Shown one piece after another: positions 41,219 through 51,239 of a DNA stretch of 64,000 nt. A model generated the notes under the pieces. That model had not been told where the DNA came from. It did no database searches and saw only the letters and a list, made by a program, of their open reading frames with translations. Numbering within the stretch: the first letter of the stretch is position 1; the number at the start of each line of letters is the position of its first letter. The position numbers were made by a program, and so were the translations under genes. Source of the stretch: Exercitatus varius (lineage in GTDB: Bacteria; Pseudomonadota; Gammaproteobacteria; Enterobacterales; Pasteurellaceae); NCBI RefSeq assembly GCF_029577735.1, contig NZ_JARQTO010000004.1:1-64000 (forward strand), in the 5' to 3' direction.

Positions 41219-42550
41219 ATGTGTTTATCCGTTTACCAAGCAAAACCTTATGTAGAATTAAAACATCCCGAATGGGCGGAAAGTGCGGTCATTTATCAGG
41301 TTAATATCCGTCACTTCACAAAAGAAGGCACATTCGAAGCCTTTCGCGCTCATTTGCCGAGATTAAAGGATTTGGGAGTTGATATTCTTTGGTTAATGCC
41401 GATTCATCCAATCGGTGAATTAAATCGTAAAGGGTCATTAGGCAGCCCATATGCCGTGAAAGACTACTATGCGGTAAATGCTGAATTTGGTACTGCGGAA
41501 GATCTACACAGATTAATTAATGATATTCATGCTCTGGGTATGTTCGTCATATTAGATTGGGTAGCCAACCATTCTGCATGGGATAATTCGTTAACCCAAT
41601 CCCATCCCGAATGGTATAGCAAAAACAAACAGGGAAATTTTCAACCTACCCCTTGGTATGACTGGGATGACATTATTGAGTTCGATTATACCAATCCCGG
41701 ATTACGTCAATATATGACGGAAGCGATGAAATACTGGGTGATCAATTATGATATCGACGGTTTTCGTTGCGATGTAGCGGGGTTTGTTCCAACAGATTTC
41801 TGGAATCAGGTTCGTTTTGAGCTTGATATGATTAAGCCCGTATTTATGTTAGCGGAATGGGAAAGTCGCGATTTACATCAGAAAGCTTTCGATATGACAT
41901 ACGGCTGGAATCTTTGGGACAAACTACTGGCGGTAGCAAACGGACGAGGATATAACCGGCACGCTTTTCCCGTATTAGTGGAATATATGGCTCATGATGT
42001 AAAAACATTTCCGAGAGACGCTTACCGCATGTTATTCACGGACAATCACGATAAAAATGCGTGGGAAGGTAATCAATATTTAAACTTTGCCGATGCTCTC
42101 GGTGTGGCGACGGTAATGACCGTTTTAGCTAATGGTATGCCTCTTGTGTATAGCGGTCAGGAAGCCGGGTTAGATCGTTCACTTGCTTTCTTTGACAAAG
42201 ATTTTATTGAATGGAAACCGCATCCTAATGCGGAGCTTTATCGAACGTTATTTAGCCTGAAACACAAAAACCGAGCCTTACGTAACGGGCAGCGCGGCGG
42301 AGAAATGATTAGAATCCCAAATTCAGGGGATAAAATTCTATCCTTTTATCGCGAAAGTGACGGAGATCGCGCCGTTGCCATTCTAAATTTCAGCGATAAA
42401 AGACAAATGTTAAAACTTCAATGCGACGGTATTGAAGGAATTTACATAGATTGGTTTAGTCAACGATCTTATCAACTTGAAATATCTCACCAAGTCGAGA
42501 TTGAACCTTGGGGATATATCGTATTAAGCCAGCATAAAATTGATAATTAA
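41219..42550 (+). CDS. Cytoplasmic GH13 alpha-amylase-family enzyme
   Basis: A 443-residue enzyme without a signal peptide, so cytoplasmic. GH13 motifs are in order: LDWVANHSAWD, GFRCDVAGFVP (nucleophile Asp185), FMLAEWES (acid Glu213) and FTDNHDKNA (Asp278). It probably hydrolyses maltodextrins brought in by MalFGK, as a maltodextrin glucosidase or alpha-amylase. Its place between malK and lamB differs from E. coli, which has no gene there. It starts 16 bases after malK; an uptake sequence encodes residues near the N-terminus (41279). Confidence 0.9.
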   Translation: MCLSVYQAKPYVELKHPEWAESAVIYQVNIRHFTKEGTFEAFRAHLPRLKDLGVDILWLMPIHPIGELNRKGSLGSPYAVKDYYAVNAEFGTAEDLHRLINDIHALGMFVILDWVANHSAWDNSLTQSHPEWYSKNKQGNFQPTPWYDWDDIIEFDYTNPGLRQYMTEAMKYWVINYDIDGFRCDVAGFVPTDFWNQVRFELDMIKPVFMLAEWESRDLHQKAFDMTYGWNLWDKLLAVANGRGYNRHAFPVLVEYMAHDVKTFPRDAYRMLFTDNHDKNAWEGNQYLNFADALGVATVMTVLANGMPLVYSGQEAGLDRSLAFFDKDFIEWKPHPNAELYRTLFSLKHKNRALRNGQRGGEMIRIPNSGDKILSFYRESDGDRAVAILNFSDKRQMLKLQCDGIEGIYIDWFSQRSYQLEISHQVEIEPWGYIVLSQHKIDN

Positions 42551-42578
42551 CCTAAGTAAGACTTAAGTGAGGTCTATT

Positions 42579-43835
42579 ATGAACAAAAAAACACTTCTAG
42601 CAGTTGCAATCGGTGGAGTGATGTTTGCGACAAGTGCGGCGGCAGTGGATTTCCACGGTTATGCCCGTTCCGGTATCGGTTGGACATCCGGTGGCGGTGA
42701 GCAAAAAGCGTTGCAAGTAAACGGCGGCGGTTCAAAATACCGTTTAGGTAACGAAGCGGAAACCTATGCAGAATTCAAATTAGGTCAAGAGCTTTATAAA
42801 GACGGCGATAAATCCATTTATTTGGATTCCAATCTCGCTTATTCGATAAACCAACAGGTGGACTGGGAAGCTACTGATCCGGCGTTGCGTGAAATTAACG
42901 TACAATTTAAGAACTTTGCCGACAGCCTACCGGGCGCTACGCTATGGGCCGGTAAACGATTCTACCAACGTCATGACATCCATATGAACGACTTCTACTA
43001 CTGGGATATTTCCGGTCCGGGTGCAGGGGTTGAAAATATTGACTTAGGCTTTGGTAAATTGTCTTTAGCGGTAACTCGTAATACCGAATCAGGCGGTGCT
43101 TATAGTTGGTCATGTAATAATAATACTTGTACATCCAATCAAGATCGTGATGTTTACAATGACGTATTTGATATTCGTTTAGCGGATTTAAACGTCAATC
43201 CGAACGGTAAATTGGAACTCGGTTTCGATTACGGTCGTGCCCGTACCGACGGTGATGCATGGCTTGATCCGAATGCGTCAAAAGACGGCTTTATGATCAC
43301 GGCGGAACATACCCAAGGCGAATTCTTCGGCGGTTTCAATAAATTCGTGGTGCAATATGCCACCGATTCTATGACTTCATGGAATACCGGTCACTCACAA
43401 GGCGGTTCCGTGAATAATAACGGTAAAATGATCCGCGTGCTTGACCACGGTGCGATTAAATTAAGTGAAAACTGGGAAACTATGTATGCCTTAATTTATG
43501 AAAAAACAGACTTGGATAACAACCAAGGTAAAACCTGGTACTCCGCCGGTATTCGTCCGATGTACAAATGGACGAAAAATATGAGCACTTTATTCGAAGT
43601 GGGTTACGATCGCATTAAAGATCAAGCCAGCGGCGAGAAAAACGATTTGGTAAAAGCCACTATCGCTCAACAATGGCAGGCCGGCGACAGCATTTGGGCA
43701 CGTCCTGCTATCCGTGTATTCGGAACTTGGGGTCGTTGGAACGATACCTTCAATATCGATCAACGTACTAGCGCCGGCTATAAAGCGAAAGATCAGGAAT
43801 TCATCGTCGGCGTTCAAATGGAAGCCTGGTGGTAA
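42579..43835 (+). CDS. lamB: Maltoporin LamB
   Basis: A 418-residue outer-membrane protein with a signal peptide (1-22, cleaving after SAAA) and mature start VDFHGYARSGIGW, the classic maltoporin beginning. It ends EFIVGVQMEAWW with the aromatic C-terminus needed for outer-membrane assembly. Alternating hydrophobic strands fit an 18-stranded trimeric barrel that passes maltodextrins. The ATG at 42579 has AAGTGAGG upstream; an earlier in-frame start at 42567 is unlikely. Confidence 0.97.
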   Translation: MNKKTLLAVAIGGVMFATSAAAVDFHGYARSGIGWTSGGGEQKALQVNGGGSKYRLGNEAETYAEFKLGQELYKDGDKSIYLDSNLAYSINQQVDWEATDPALREINVQFKNFADSLPGATLWAGKRFYQRHDIHMNDFYYWDISGPGAGVENIDLGFGKLSLAVTRNTESGGAYSWSCNNNTCTSNQDRDVYNDVFDIRLADLNVNPNGKLELGFDYGRARTDGDAWLDPNASKDGFMITAEHTQGEFFGGFNKFVVQYATDSMTSWNTGHSQGGSVNNNGKMIRVLDHGAIKLSENWETMYALIYEKTDLDNNQGKTWYSAGIRPMYKWTKNMSTLFEVGYDRIKDQASGEKNDLVKATIAQQWQAGDSIWARPAIRVFGTWGRWNDTFNIDQRTSAGYKAKDQEFIVGVQMEAWW

Positions 43836-43843
43836 AATAAAAA

Positions 43844-43873
43844 GGACGCTCTTCGTAAACGAAAGAGCGTTCC
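43844..43873 (+). terminator. Hairpin between lamB and malM
   Basis: GGACGCTCTTCG (43844-43855) pairs with CGAAAGAGCGTTCC (43860-43873) with one bulge. There is no T-run, so it probably lets some transcription pass to malM and protects lamB mRNA. A downstream uptake sequence lies at 43919-43929. Confidence 0.6.
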
Positions 43874-43993
43874 AAACGATAATAACCGGGGGAAAAATAC
43901 GAAAATTTTCAAAAAAACGACCGCACTTTTCCCCTTTTATCCCATATTAGATGGTTATTCTCGTTTTAACATTTTAAGTTTTGAGGTATTAAT

Positions 43994-44866
43994 ATGAAAA
44001 AAACATTACTTGCGACCGCTCTTTTAGCATTGTTCTCCTTATCTGTTTCAGCAAATCAGTCTGTTCATATTAATCCGCAGACATTATCAGCCGTTCAATG
44101 GCAGGATATTGAATTTTCTAAAAACGTAAAAACGGAACTTTCCGCCAATCAAAATCAAACCTTTACCCGCAGTTTCGCCGGTACGGAAAGCCCGGTGGTG
44201 GCATACCGCATTCCCGCCAATCAAGGCGCACTAACCATTGATATTTACAGCCAAATTATAGATGGAAACGTTTTTATACCAAATGCAGTAGTGTTGGATG
44301 CCAATTTTAATGTCGCGGCAAGTTATCCTTCCTCTATGTTTAAATTCCAAGAAGAACGCGGCATGTTGCCAAACCGTTTCACGGCGGAACTGAATCTTAC
44401 TCCGGTTTCCGGTCAGGATTATATTTATTTGCTGATTTACACCACGCAGCAGGATTTAGGTAAGACCACAACGGTTCCGCATCCGGCGAAAATTTACGCT
44501 AAAGCTATGGGCAATCAGCCGCCGGCAATTAACGATATTGAAGTCAAACACAGCCGCAGCGGTGAAATCGTTGTGAACGTAAGCAACGAACAAGGTACGC
44601 GCTTTATCGGGCTGGATGATATTTTACCAACTAAATCAAGTAAAAAAATGACGGCAGTCGGAGCAACCGTAGACGGATCGGCTGCTCACAGTAAAGCGAT
44701 AAATACGCCGGTGGATAAAGATACCGAAGCCTATTTCAATCAAGCGGTAACAAAAGCGCTGAAAGCAAAGGATATAAACAAAGCGTTGAATCTGGTTAAT
44801 GAGGCGGAAAAATTAGGATTAAAATCGCCTCGTCAAATTTTCTTAAAAAATGTGAACTCGAATTAA
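43994..44866 (+). CDS. malM: Maltose operon periplasmic protein MalM
   Basis: A 290-residue exported protein with a signal peptide (about 1-20, cleaving after VSA) and MalM-type sequence (FAGTESPVVAYRIPANQGAL, FMF-like region MFKFQEERG). MalM follows lamB in E. coli as well and has an unsettled role in outer-membrane maltodextrin uptake. GAGGTATTAAT precedes the ATG. The C-terminal 60 residues are Lys/Ala-rich and helical. Confidence 0.92.
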   Translation: MKKTLLATALLALFSLSVSANQSVHINPQTLSAVQWQDIEFSKNVKTELSANQNQTFTRSFAGTESPVVAYRIPANQGALTIDIYSQIIDGNVFIPNAVVLDANFNVAASYPSSMFKFQEERGMLPNRFTAELNLTPVSGQDYIYLLIYTTQQDLGKTTTVPHPAKIYAKAMGNQPPAINDIEVKHSRSGEIVVNVSNEQGTRFIGLDDILPTKSSKKMTAVGATVDGSAAHSKAINTPVDKDTEAYFNQAVTKALKAKDINKALNLVNEAEKLGLKSPRQIFLKNVNSN

Positions 44867-44900
44867 TCCTCTAATAGTCTTTTTCATATTTGTATTTTTT

Positions 44901-44950
44901 ATCTGCACATCAGTGTTGAATTTAAATTCACCCGACGTGCAGATTTTTTA
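44901..44950. terminator. Bidirectional terminator between malM and the HAD phosphatase
   Basis: ATCTGCAC (44901-44908) pairs with GTGCAGAT (44937-44944), with an inner TTGAATTTAAATTCA palindrome; T-runs lie outside on both strands. Confidence 0.75.
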
Positions 44951-45730
44951 TTTAAATTCATCCTCTAATATCAGAGCGATACCGTCTTCATCATTACTTG
45001 CCGTCACTTTTTTTGTAACCTGCTTAATTTCATCCGGCGCATTGCCCATAGCAACGCTTAAACCCGCATATTCAAGCATATCCAAATCGTTGAAATTATC
45101 GCCGAAAGCAATCATTTCATCGGCATTGACATGTAAATATTTCGCCATGAAATCAATGGCTTTTGCTTTAGTTGCCGCTTTATTCATGATTTCGATATAT
45201 TCGGGTTTAGAAAGATGAATGCTCAAGTGCGGGAGATTTTGTTTAAGTTTTTGTTCAAGCGGTTTGATTTTATTCGCTTCCCCCATCACCAAAATTTTAT
45301 GCGCCTTGGTGAGGTTAGCCGGCGTTTGTTTTGGGGATAAACCGGTAATATCCGCTTCCTGCTTTGTCCAATAATTATTCAAATCATTGGTAAACCAATC
45401 TAAACCGGCATAATGATTTATCGAGAGAGACGACTCATTCGCCAGAATTCGATTAAGCGCCGCTAAATCGGCCGGATCTATTTGAACGCTATAAAGTTCC
45501 TGCAGATTTTTATCCAGAATCAACGCACCGCTGTAACAAATAATCCCATGGTTGGTTTGTAACTGTTCGGTATAAGGTGTTATGGCATAAGGTGGGCGGG
45601 CTGAAACGGGAATAAAAGGAATGCCTTTGGCAATAGCCGCTTTAATAGCCGCTTCGGTTCTTGGGCCGATTTGATGTCGGCTATTCAATAAAGTGCCGTC
45701 CATATCGCTGAAAATGGCTTTGTATCGCAT
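44948..45730 (-). CDS. HAD-superfamily Cof-type sugar phosphatase
   Basis: A 260-residue HAD type IIB phosphatase. Motif I is SDMDGTLLNS (nucleophile Asp), motif II includes PVSARPP, and motif IV is FGDNFNDLDML; the Cof-type cap lies between about residues 85 and 185. YidA-like members hydrolyse sugar phosphates. It stands alone between the mal and atp operons; the specific substrate is unknown. Confidence 0.9.
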   Translation of the reverse strand: MRYKAIFSDMDGTLLNSRHQIGPRTEAAIKAAIAKGIPFIPVSARPPYAITPYTEQLQTNHGIICYSGALILDKNLQELYSVQIDPADLAALNRILANESSLSINHYAGLDWFTNDLNNYWTKQEADITGLSPKQTPANLTKAHKILVMGEANKIKPLEQKLKQNLPHLSIHLSKPEYIEIMNKAATKAKAIDFMAKYLHVNADEMIAFGDNFNDLDMLEYAGLSVAMGNAPDEIKQVTKKVTASNDEDGIALILEDEFK

Positions 45731-45801
45731 ATTTATTTCCCTGTCGTAAGGTTATTAGCCTATTTAAATTAACAGAGAACAAACCTAAATACCAATACTA
45801 A

Positions 45802-45836
45802 AAAAATAAAGCCGTTCCTAATAATAGGAACGGCTT
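45802..45836. terminator. Terminator of the atp operon
   Basis: GCCGTTCCTA (45811-45820) and TAGGAACGGC (45825-45834) form a perfect 10-bp stem with a 4-base loop; on the minus strand it is followed by TTTATTTTTTT. It lies 16 bases beyond atpC. Confidence 0.92.
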
Positions 45837-45851
45837 CAAGTGCGGTCAAAA

Positions 45852-46280
45852 TCAGCGTTTGTTTTTCACTAATTTTTCGGTCAATTCGTAAGCGCGTAAT
45901 TTTGCCATTTCTTTTGATAATTTTGCTACCAGTAAATCGTGATCCACATCGGCATGTTTTGCCACGATATTTTCTTCCGCTTTGCGTTTCGCATTAAGAA
46001 TACGTTCTTGATCCAATTCGCTACCGCGGATAGCAACGTCGGCAAGCACTGTAACGATATTCGGCTGAACTTCCAAAAAGCCGCCGGATACATAAAGCAC
46101 TTCTTCGCTATTATCTTCACTGGTAATTTTGACGATGCCCGGTTTAATTCCCGTTAATAAAGGAATATGTCCCGCTAAAATACCCAATTCACCTTCCGAA
46201 CCGGTGGCTTGAATACTTCTTACGACACCTTCAAAAATTTTTTCTTCCGCACTTACAACGGTTAAGTTGAATGTTGCCAT
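45852..46280 (-). CDS. atpC: ATP synthase epsilon subunit
   Basis: A 142-residue protein beginning MATFNLTVVSAEEKIFEG, with an N-terminal beta sandwich and two C-terminal helices that regulate ATPase activity. The ATG at 46280 is used (GGAG upstream); an in-frame start 15 bases earlier is not the family start. Last gene of atpIBEFHAGDC. Confidence 0.96.
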   Translation of the reverse strand: MATFNLTVVSAEEKIFEGVVRSIQATGSEGELGILAGHIPLLTGIKPGIVKITSEDNSEEVLYVSGGFLEVQPNIVTVLADVAIRGSELDQERILNAKRKAEENIVAKHADVDHDLLVAKLSKEMAKLRAYELTEKLVKNKR

Positions 46281-46319
46281 GTTTTTCTCCTTCAATTCTG
46301 GTAATCAGTCTTGAAGTGA

Positions 46320-47696
46320 TTACATATTTTTCGCTTTTTCAATAACTTCTTCGATAGAACCGACCATATAGAAAGCTTGTTCCGGAATGTGGTCGTATTC
46401 GCCTTCAAGAATACCTTTAAAACCGCGAATAGTATCTTTCAAGGAAACATATTTACCCGGCGAACCGGTAAATACTTCGGCGACGAAGAACGGTTGCGAT
46501 AAGAAACGTTCGATTTTACGCGCACGTGCTACCACGAGTTTATCGTCTTCCGAAAGTTCATCCATACCAAGAATGGCAATAATGTCTTTCAATTCTTTGT
46601 AACGCTGCAAAATACCTTGTACGCCGCGCGCCACATCATAATGCTCTTGACCTACCACTTGCGGGTCTAATTGACGAGAAGTGGAATCCAACGGGTCAAC
46701 GGCCGGATAAATACCTAAAGAGGCAATATTTCGACTTAATACCACGGTTGAGTCCAAATGCGCAAAGGTCGTGGCCGGAGACGGGTCGGTTAAGTCGTCC
46801 GCCGGTACGTAAACCGCTTGCACCGAAGTAATCGAACCGGTTTTAGTTGATGTAATACGTTCCTGCAATACGCCCATTTCTTCCGCCAAGGTCGGCTGAT
46901 AACCTACCGCAGACGGCATACGGCCTAACAATGCGGATACTTCGGTACCTGCAAGGGTGTAACGATAAATATTATCTACGAAGAATAATACGTCACGACC
47001 TTCATCACGGAATTTTTCCGCCATGGTTAAACCGGTTAACGCCACGCGTAAACGGTTACCCGGCGGTTCGTTCATTTGACCGTAAACCAAAGATACTTTA
47101 TCCAAAACATTGGATTCCGTCATTTCATGATAAAAATCGTTACCTTCACGGGTACGTTCACCTACACCGGCAAATACGGAGAAGCCCGAGTGTTCAATCG
47201 CAATATTACGGATTAATTCCATCATATTAACGGTTTTACCTACACCGGCACCACCGAATAAACCGACTTTACCACCTTTCGCAAACGGGCAAATCAAGTC
47301 GATAACTTTGATACCGGTTTCTAATAATTCGGTACTGTTGGATTGCTCCTCGTAACTTGGCGCTTCACGGTGAATAGCCCATACTTCTTCCGCACCGATT
47401 TCACCTTTTTGGTCGATTGGTTCACCTAACACGTTCATAATACGGCCAAGAGTTTTCGTACCAACCGGTACGGAAATAGGATGTCCCGTATTATCAACAT
47501 TTAAACCGCGTTTTAAACCGTCTGACGAACCTAACGCAATACAACGGACTACACCGCCGCCTAATTGTTGTTGAACTTCGAGGGTTAAACCGCCTTCTTC
47601 AACTTTTAATGCATCGTAAACTTTTGGTACTGCATTTTGTGGGAACTCAACGTCGATTACCGCACCGATAATCTGTACAATTTTTCCTGCTGACAT
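46320..47696 (-). CDS. atpD: ATP synthase beta subunit
   Basis: A 458-residue catalytic F1 subunit. Walker A GGAGVGKTVNMMELI near residue 148, catalytic Glu in VGERTREGND, Walker B VLFFVDNIYRYT. It carries the three catalytic ATP sites. AGAAAAGC-type sequence precedes the ATG, 15 bases after atpG. Confidence 0.98.
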   Translation of the reverse strand: MSAGKIVQIIGAVIDVEFPQNAVPKVYDALKVEEGGLTLEVQQQLGGGVVRCIALGSSDGLKRGLNVDNTGHPISVPVGTKTLGRIMNVLGEPIDQKGEIGAEEVWAIHREAPSYEEQSNSTELLETGIKVIDLICPFAKGGKVGLFGGAGVGKTVNMMELIRNIAIEHSGFSVFAGVGERTREGNDFYHEMTESNVLDKVSLVYGQMNEPPGNRLRVALTGLTMAEKFRDEGRDVLFFVDNIYRYTLAGTEVSALLGRMPSAVGYQPTLAEEMGVLQERITSTKTGSITSVQAVYVPADDLTDPSPATTFAHLDSTVVLSRNIASLGIYPAVDPLDSTSRQLDPQVVGQEHYDVARGVQGILQRYKELKDIIAILGMDELSEDDKLVVARARKIERFLSQPFFVAEVFTGSPGKYVSLKDTIRGFKGILEGEYDHIPEQAFYMVGSIEEVIEKAKNM

Positions 47697-47711
47697 TACC
47701 GCTTTTCTCCA

Positions 47712-48581
47712 TTAAATTGCTGCGGCACCCGCAACAATTTCATTTAATTCATTTGTGATACTTGCCTGACGGGCTTTGTTATACACCAACTGCAGATCAT
47801 TAATTAAATTACCTGCATTATCTGTTGCTGCTTTCATTGCAACCATTCGAGCCGCTTGTTCTGAAGCCAGATTATCTACAACCGCCTGATAAACCTGAGA
47901 TTCCAAATAACGAATCAATAAACTATCCAGTAATACTTTTGGATCAGGTTCGTAAATATAATCCCAAACCTGTTGGTTATTACCTAAATTATCGGTTTTC
48001 AATTCAGGCAACGGAACCAACTGTTGGAAAACCGGTTTTTGCGACATTGTATTAACGAACTTATTATAAGCGATATAGATTGCGTCAATTTCGCCTTTTT
48101 TATAAGTTTCGAATATTGCATTGGCTACACCGATTAATTCTTCCAACGAAGGATTATCACCAAGACCGGAAAGTTGCCCTTTTACGTTCAAACCGAGCGA
48201 ACGAAAGAAAGCAATCCCTTTAGAGCCAATCAAACCCAACTCTACACTGATAGCTTTTTCTTTCCATTGCTTGATTTCGTTAAGTGCGGTTTTAAACAGG
48301 TTAATATTTAAGCCACCACACATTCCGCGATCAGTTGAAACAACCAATATGCCGACTTTTTTTATTTCACGCTGCACAAGAAAAGGATGTTTATAACCAA
48401 TATTGGCTTTCGATACGTGGCTGATAACATTAAGTATGGTTTCAGAATACGGACGAGAGGCAGCCATGCGATCCTGGGTTTTACGCATTTTCGAGGTTGC
48501 CACCATTTCCATTGCTTTAGTAATCTTTTGTGTACTTTGCACACTGGAAATTTTGGTTTTTATCTCTTTTCCACTAGCCAT
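47712..48581 (-). CDS. atpG: ATP synthase gamma subunit
   Basis: A 289-residue rotor shaft protein. N-terminal KIKTKISSVQSTQKITKAMEMV-type helix (first 25 residues), GMCGGLNINLFK in the middle, and the C-terminal helix VYNKARQASITNELNEIVAG are family hallmarks. It turns inside the alpha3beta3 ring. Confidence 0.97.
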   Translation of the reverse strand: MASGKEIKTKISSVQSTQKITKAMEMVATSKMRKTQDRMAASRPYSETILNVISHVSKANIGYKHPFLVQREIKKVGILVVSTDRGMCGGLNINLFKTALNEIKQWKEKAISVELGLIGSKGIAFFRSLGLNVKGQLSGLGDNPSLEELIGVANAIFETYKKGEIDAIYIAYNKFVNTMSQKPVFQQLVPLPELKTDNLGNNQQVWDYIYEPDPKVLLDSLLIRYLESQVYQAVVDNLASEQAARMVAMKAATDNAGNLINDLQLVYNKARQASITNELNEIVAGAAAI

Positions 48582-48599
48582 TGTCTTTCTCCGAATCTA

Positions 48600-50141
48600 T
48601 TACCAAGCGTTACTCGCTTTGAAATTATCTAAAATACCTTTTAATGTATTTTTAATTTCATCATTGTAATCGCCCGATTTGGTTAATTCACGCATAAACT
48701 CGGCATTAGTGCGATTCGCATAATCTAAAAGTGCGGTCTCAAAATCAGCTATTTTATTTAAATCCACATCATCTAAATAACCAAATTCAACAGCGAATAA
48801 AAGCACGGCTTGTTCCGCTACGCTTAACGGCGCATATTGTTTTTGCTTCAGCATTTCAGTGACTTTTTCACCGTGAGACAATTGTTTGCGTGTCGCATCA
48901 TCCAAATCCGAAGCAAACTGAGCAAAGGCCGCCAATTCACGATATTGCGCTAATGCCGTACGAATACCGCCGGCTAATTTTTTAACCACTTTAGTTTGAG
49001 CCGCACCACCTACGCGAGACACCGAAATACCCGGGTTTACCGCAGGACGTACGCCGGCATTGAATAGGTTGGATTCCAAGAAGATCTGACCGTCGGTAAT
49101 AGAAATTACGTTGGTCGGAACAAAAGCGGAAACGTCACCGGCCTGAGTTTCGATAATAGGCAATGCGGTTAATGAACCGGTTTTACCTTTTACTTCACCT
49201 TTAGTGAAATTTTCTACGTACTCTTCATTTACGCGAGCCGCCCGTTCAAGTAAACGGGAATGCAAGTAGAATACGTCACCCGGGAACGCTTCACGACCAG
49301 GCGGACGACGAAGTAATAACGAAATTTGACGATAGGCAACCGCTTGTTTGGAAAGATCATCATAAATAATTAATGCATCTTCACCTCGATCACGGAAATA
49401 TTCACCCATTGCACAACCGGCATAAGGCGCTAAATACTGTAAAGCGGCGGATTCGGATGCGGAAGCCACCACAACGATAGTATTTGCTAACGCGCCGTTT
49501 TCTTCCAGTTTACGCACCACGTTGGCGATAGTTGATGCTTTTTGACCAATGGCAACATAGATACATTTAATACCGGAATTTTTTTGGTTAATAATGGTAT
49601 CGATAGCCAATGCGGTTTTACCCGTTTGACGGTCGCCGATAATTAATTCGCGCTGACCGCGACCGATAGGTACCATGGAGTCGACCGCTTTATAGCCGGT
49701 TTGTACCGGTTGATCAACGGATTTACGTTCGATAACGCCCGGTGCAATTACTTCAACCGGAGAAAATCCGTCATTTTCAATTTCGCCTTTACCGTCGATT
49801 GGCTGACCCAAGGTATTTACCACGCGACCTAATAAACCGCGACCTACCGGCACTTCCAAAATACGACCGGTACATTGTACTTCCATCCCTTCGGCAAGAT
49901 CCGTGTAAGGACCCATAACCACCGCACCAACAGAATCACGTTCTAAGTTTAATGCCATCGCAAAACGACCGGTAGGAAGAGCAATCATTTCCCCCTGCAT
50001 TACTTCGCTTAAACCGTGAATACGGATAATACCGTCGCTCACGGAAACGATTGTCCCGGTGTTGCGAGCTTCGCTCACCACATCAAACTGGGCAATGCGT
50101 TTTTTTATCAATTCACTGATTTCAGTTGAATTTAGTTGCAT
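48600..50141 (-). CDS. atpA: ATP synthase alpha subunit
   Basis: A 513-residue F1 subunit, the length of E. coli AtpA. Walker A is GDRQTGKTALAIDT near residue 170; LIIYDDLSKQAVAYRQ is Walker B; SLLLRRPPGREAFPGDVFY includes the Arg finger region. Non-catalytic nucleotide sites. An uptake sequence lies near the 3' end (48729). Confidence 0.98.
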   Translation of the reverse strand: MQLNSTEISELIKKRIAQFDVVSEARNTGTIVSVSDGIIRIHGLSEVMQGEMIALPTGRFAMALNLERDSVGAVVMGPYTDLAEGMEVQCTGRILEVPVGRGLLGRVVNTLGQPIDGKGEIENDGFSPVEVIAPGVIERKSVDQPVQTGYKAVDSMVPIGRGQRELIIGDRQTGKTALAIDTIINQKNSGIKCIYVAIGQKASTIANVVRKLEENGALANTIVVVASASESAALQYLAPYAGCAMGEYFRDRGEDALIIYDDLSKQAVAYRQISLLLRRPPGREAFPGDVFYLHSRLLERAARVNEEYVENFTKGEVKGKTGSLTALPIIETQAGDVSAFVPTNVISITDGQIFLESNLFNAGVRPAVNPGISVSRVGGAAQTKVVKKLAGGIRTALAQYRELAAFAQFASDLDDATRKQLSHGEKVTEMLKQKQYAPLSVAEQAVLLFAVEFGYLDDVDLNKIADFETALLDYANRTNAEFMRELTKSGDYNDEIKNTLKGILDNFKASNAW

Positions 50142-50156
50142 TTTAAAATCCTCTTA

Positions 50157-50687
50157 TCATTGCAATTCGTGTGCCAGACGGTTTAATTGTCCGCGGCTTG
50201 AACCGTCAATCACAAAATCGTCCGTACGAATGATAACCCCGGCAATCAGGGCATTATCTACACTGCAATTTAATTTAACTTTACGGGCAAGTCTTTTTTC
50301 CATTGCAGCGGCAATTTTATCTGTTTGCGTTGCATTTAATGGTTGAGCCGAAATGACCTGAACTTCGGCAATTGCATTGTGTTCTTCCTCATAATGTCGG
50401 AATTCGTCAAATACAGCCGGAAGCACAGTTAAACGCTTATTTTCAGCCATTAACCGAATAAGATTTTGCCCGTATTGATCAAGTTGTTCGCCACAAATAG
50501 AAATTACCGTATCCGCCACTTTTTGAGCGGGTAAAGATCCTGTCAAAAATTGCTGAACCTGTTCGTCTTTTGCCACTTCCGCGGTAAAAGCCAACATTTC
50601 ATGCCATTTTTTGACCGCACTTTGTTCCACGGCAAAATCAAATGCTGCTTTGGCATAAGGGCGAGCTATCGTAGTTAATTCTGACAT
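50157..50687 (-). CDS. atpH: ATP synthase delta subunit
   Basis: A 176-residue F1 subunit that ties alpha3beta3 to the peripheral stalk. SELTTIARPYAKAAFDFA is the conserved start and VIAGVIIRTDDFVIDGS-type sequence the conserved end. The ATG at 50687 is chosen by family; the frame runs 27 bases further upstream. An uptake sequence at 50614 encodes part of helix 1-2. Confidence 0.96.
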   Translation of the reverse strand: MSELTTIARPYAKAAFDFAVEQSAVKKWHEMLAFTAEVAKDEQVQQFLTGSLPAQKVADTVISICGEQLDQYGQNLIRLMAENKRLTVLPAVFDEFRHYEEEHNAIAEVQVISAQPLNATQTDKIAAAMEKRLARKVKLNCSVDNALIAGVIIRTDDFVIDGSSRGQLNRLAHELQ

Positions 50688-50700
50688 AAGCTCAACCTTC

Positions 50701-51171
50701 TTATAATTCTGCAACTAATTTATCAATAATGTCATTGTTCGCCGCTTCATCCACGGTACGACCAACAATTTTTTCCGCACCTGCAATCGCCAATGAAGCC
50801 ACTTTGACACGAAGTTCTTCTTGAACGCGTTTACGCTCGGCTTCCACTTCCGCATAGCCTTGTTCAATAATTTTAGCTTTTAACGCTTCCGCTTCCGCTT
50901 TCACTTCATCTAACACTTCATTACGGCGTTTATTGGCGGAATCAATAATTTCCTGAGCCTGGATTTTAGCCTTGGTAATTTCTTCTTCCGCTAACGCTTT
51001 CGTGTCCGCTTGTTCTTTTCTTGCGGCTTCAGCCGATGCCAAGGCATTAGCAATAGAACTTTGACGTTCTTCAATCGCTTTAATAATCGGCGGCCAAACA
51101 AATTTAACGCAAAACCATGTAAATAATGCGAACGCAATAAGCTGACCGATTAATGTTGCATTTAAATTCAC
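50701..51171 (-). CDS. atpF: ATP synthase subunit b
   Basis: A 156-residue peripheral-stalk protein, the length of E. coli subunit b. One N-terminal membrane helix (about 5-25, NATLIGQLIAFALFTWFCVKF) is followed by a long charged coiled coil that dimerises. GAGGAGGG lies upstream of the ATG. Confidence 0.97.
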   Translation of the reverse strand: MNLNATLIGQLIAFALFTWFCVKFVWPPIIKAIEERQSSIANALASAEAARKEQADTKALAEEEITKAKIQAQEIIDSANKRRNEVLDEVKAEAEALKAKIIEQGYAEVEAERKRVQEELRVKVASLAIAGAEKIVGRTVDEAANNDIIDKLVAEL

Positions 51172-51239
51172 AACACCCTCCTCTGTTAATATTGTCGGCT
51201 CTGTTTAAAAGAGCTAATAAAATTAGAAAAAATCGACAA

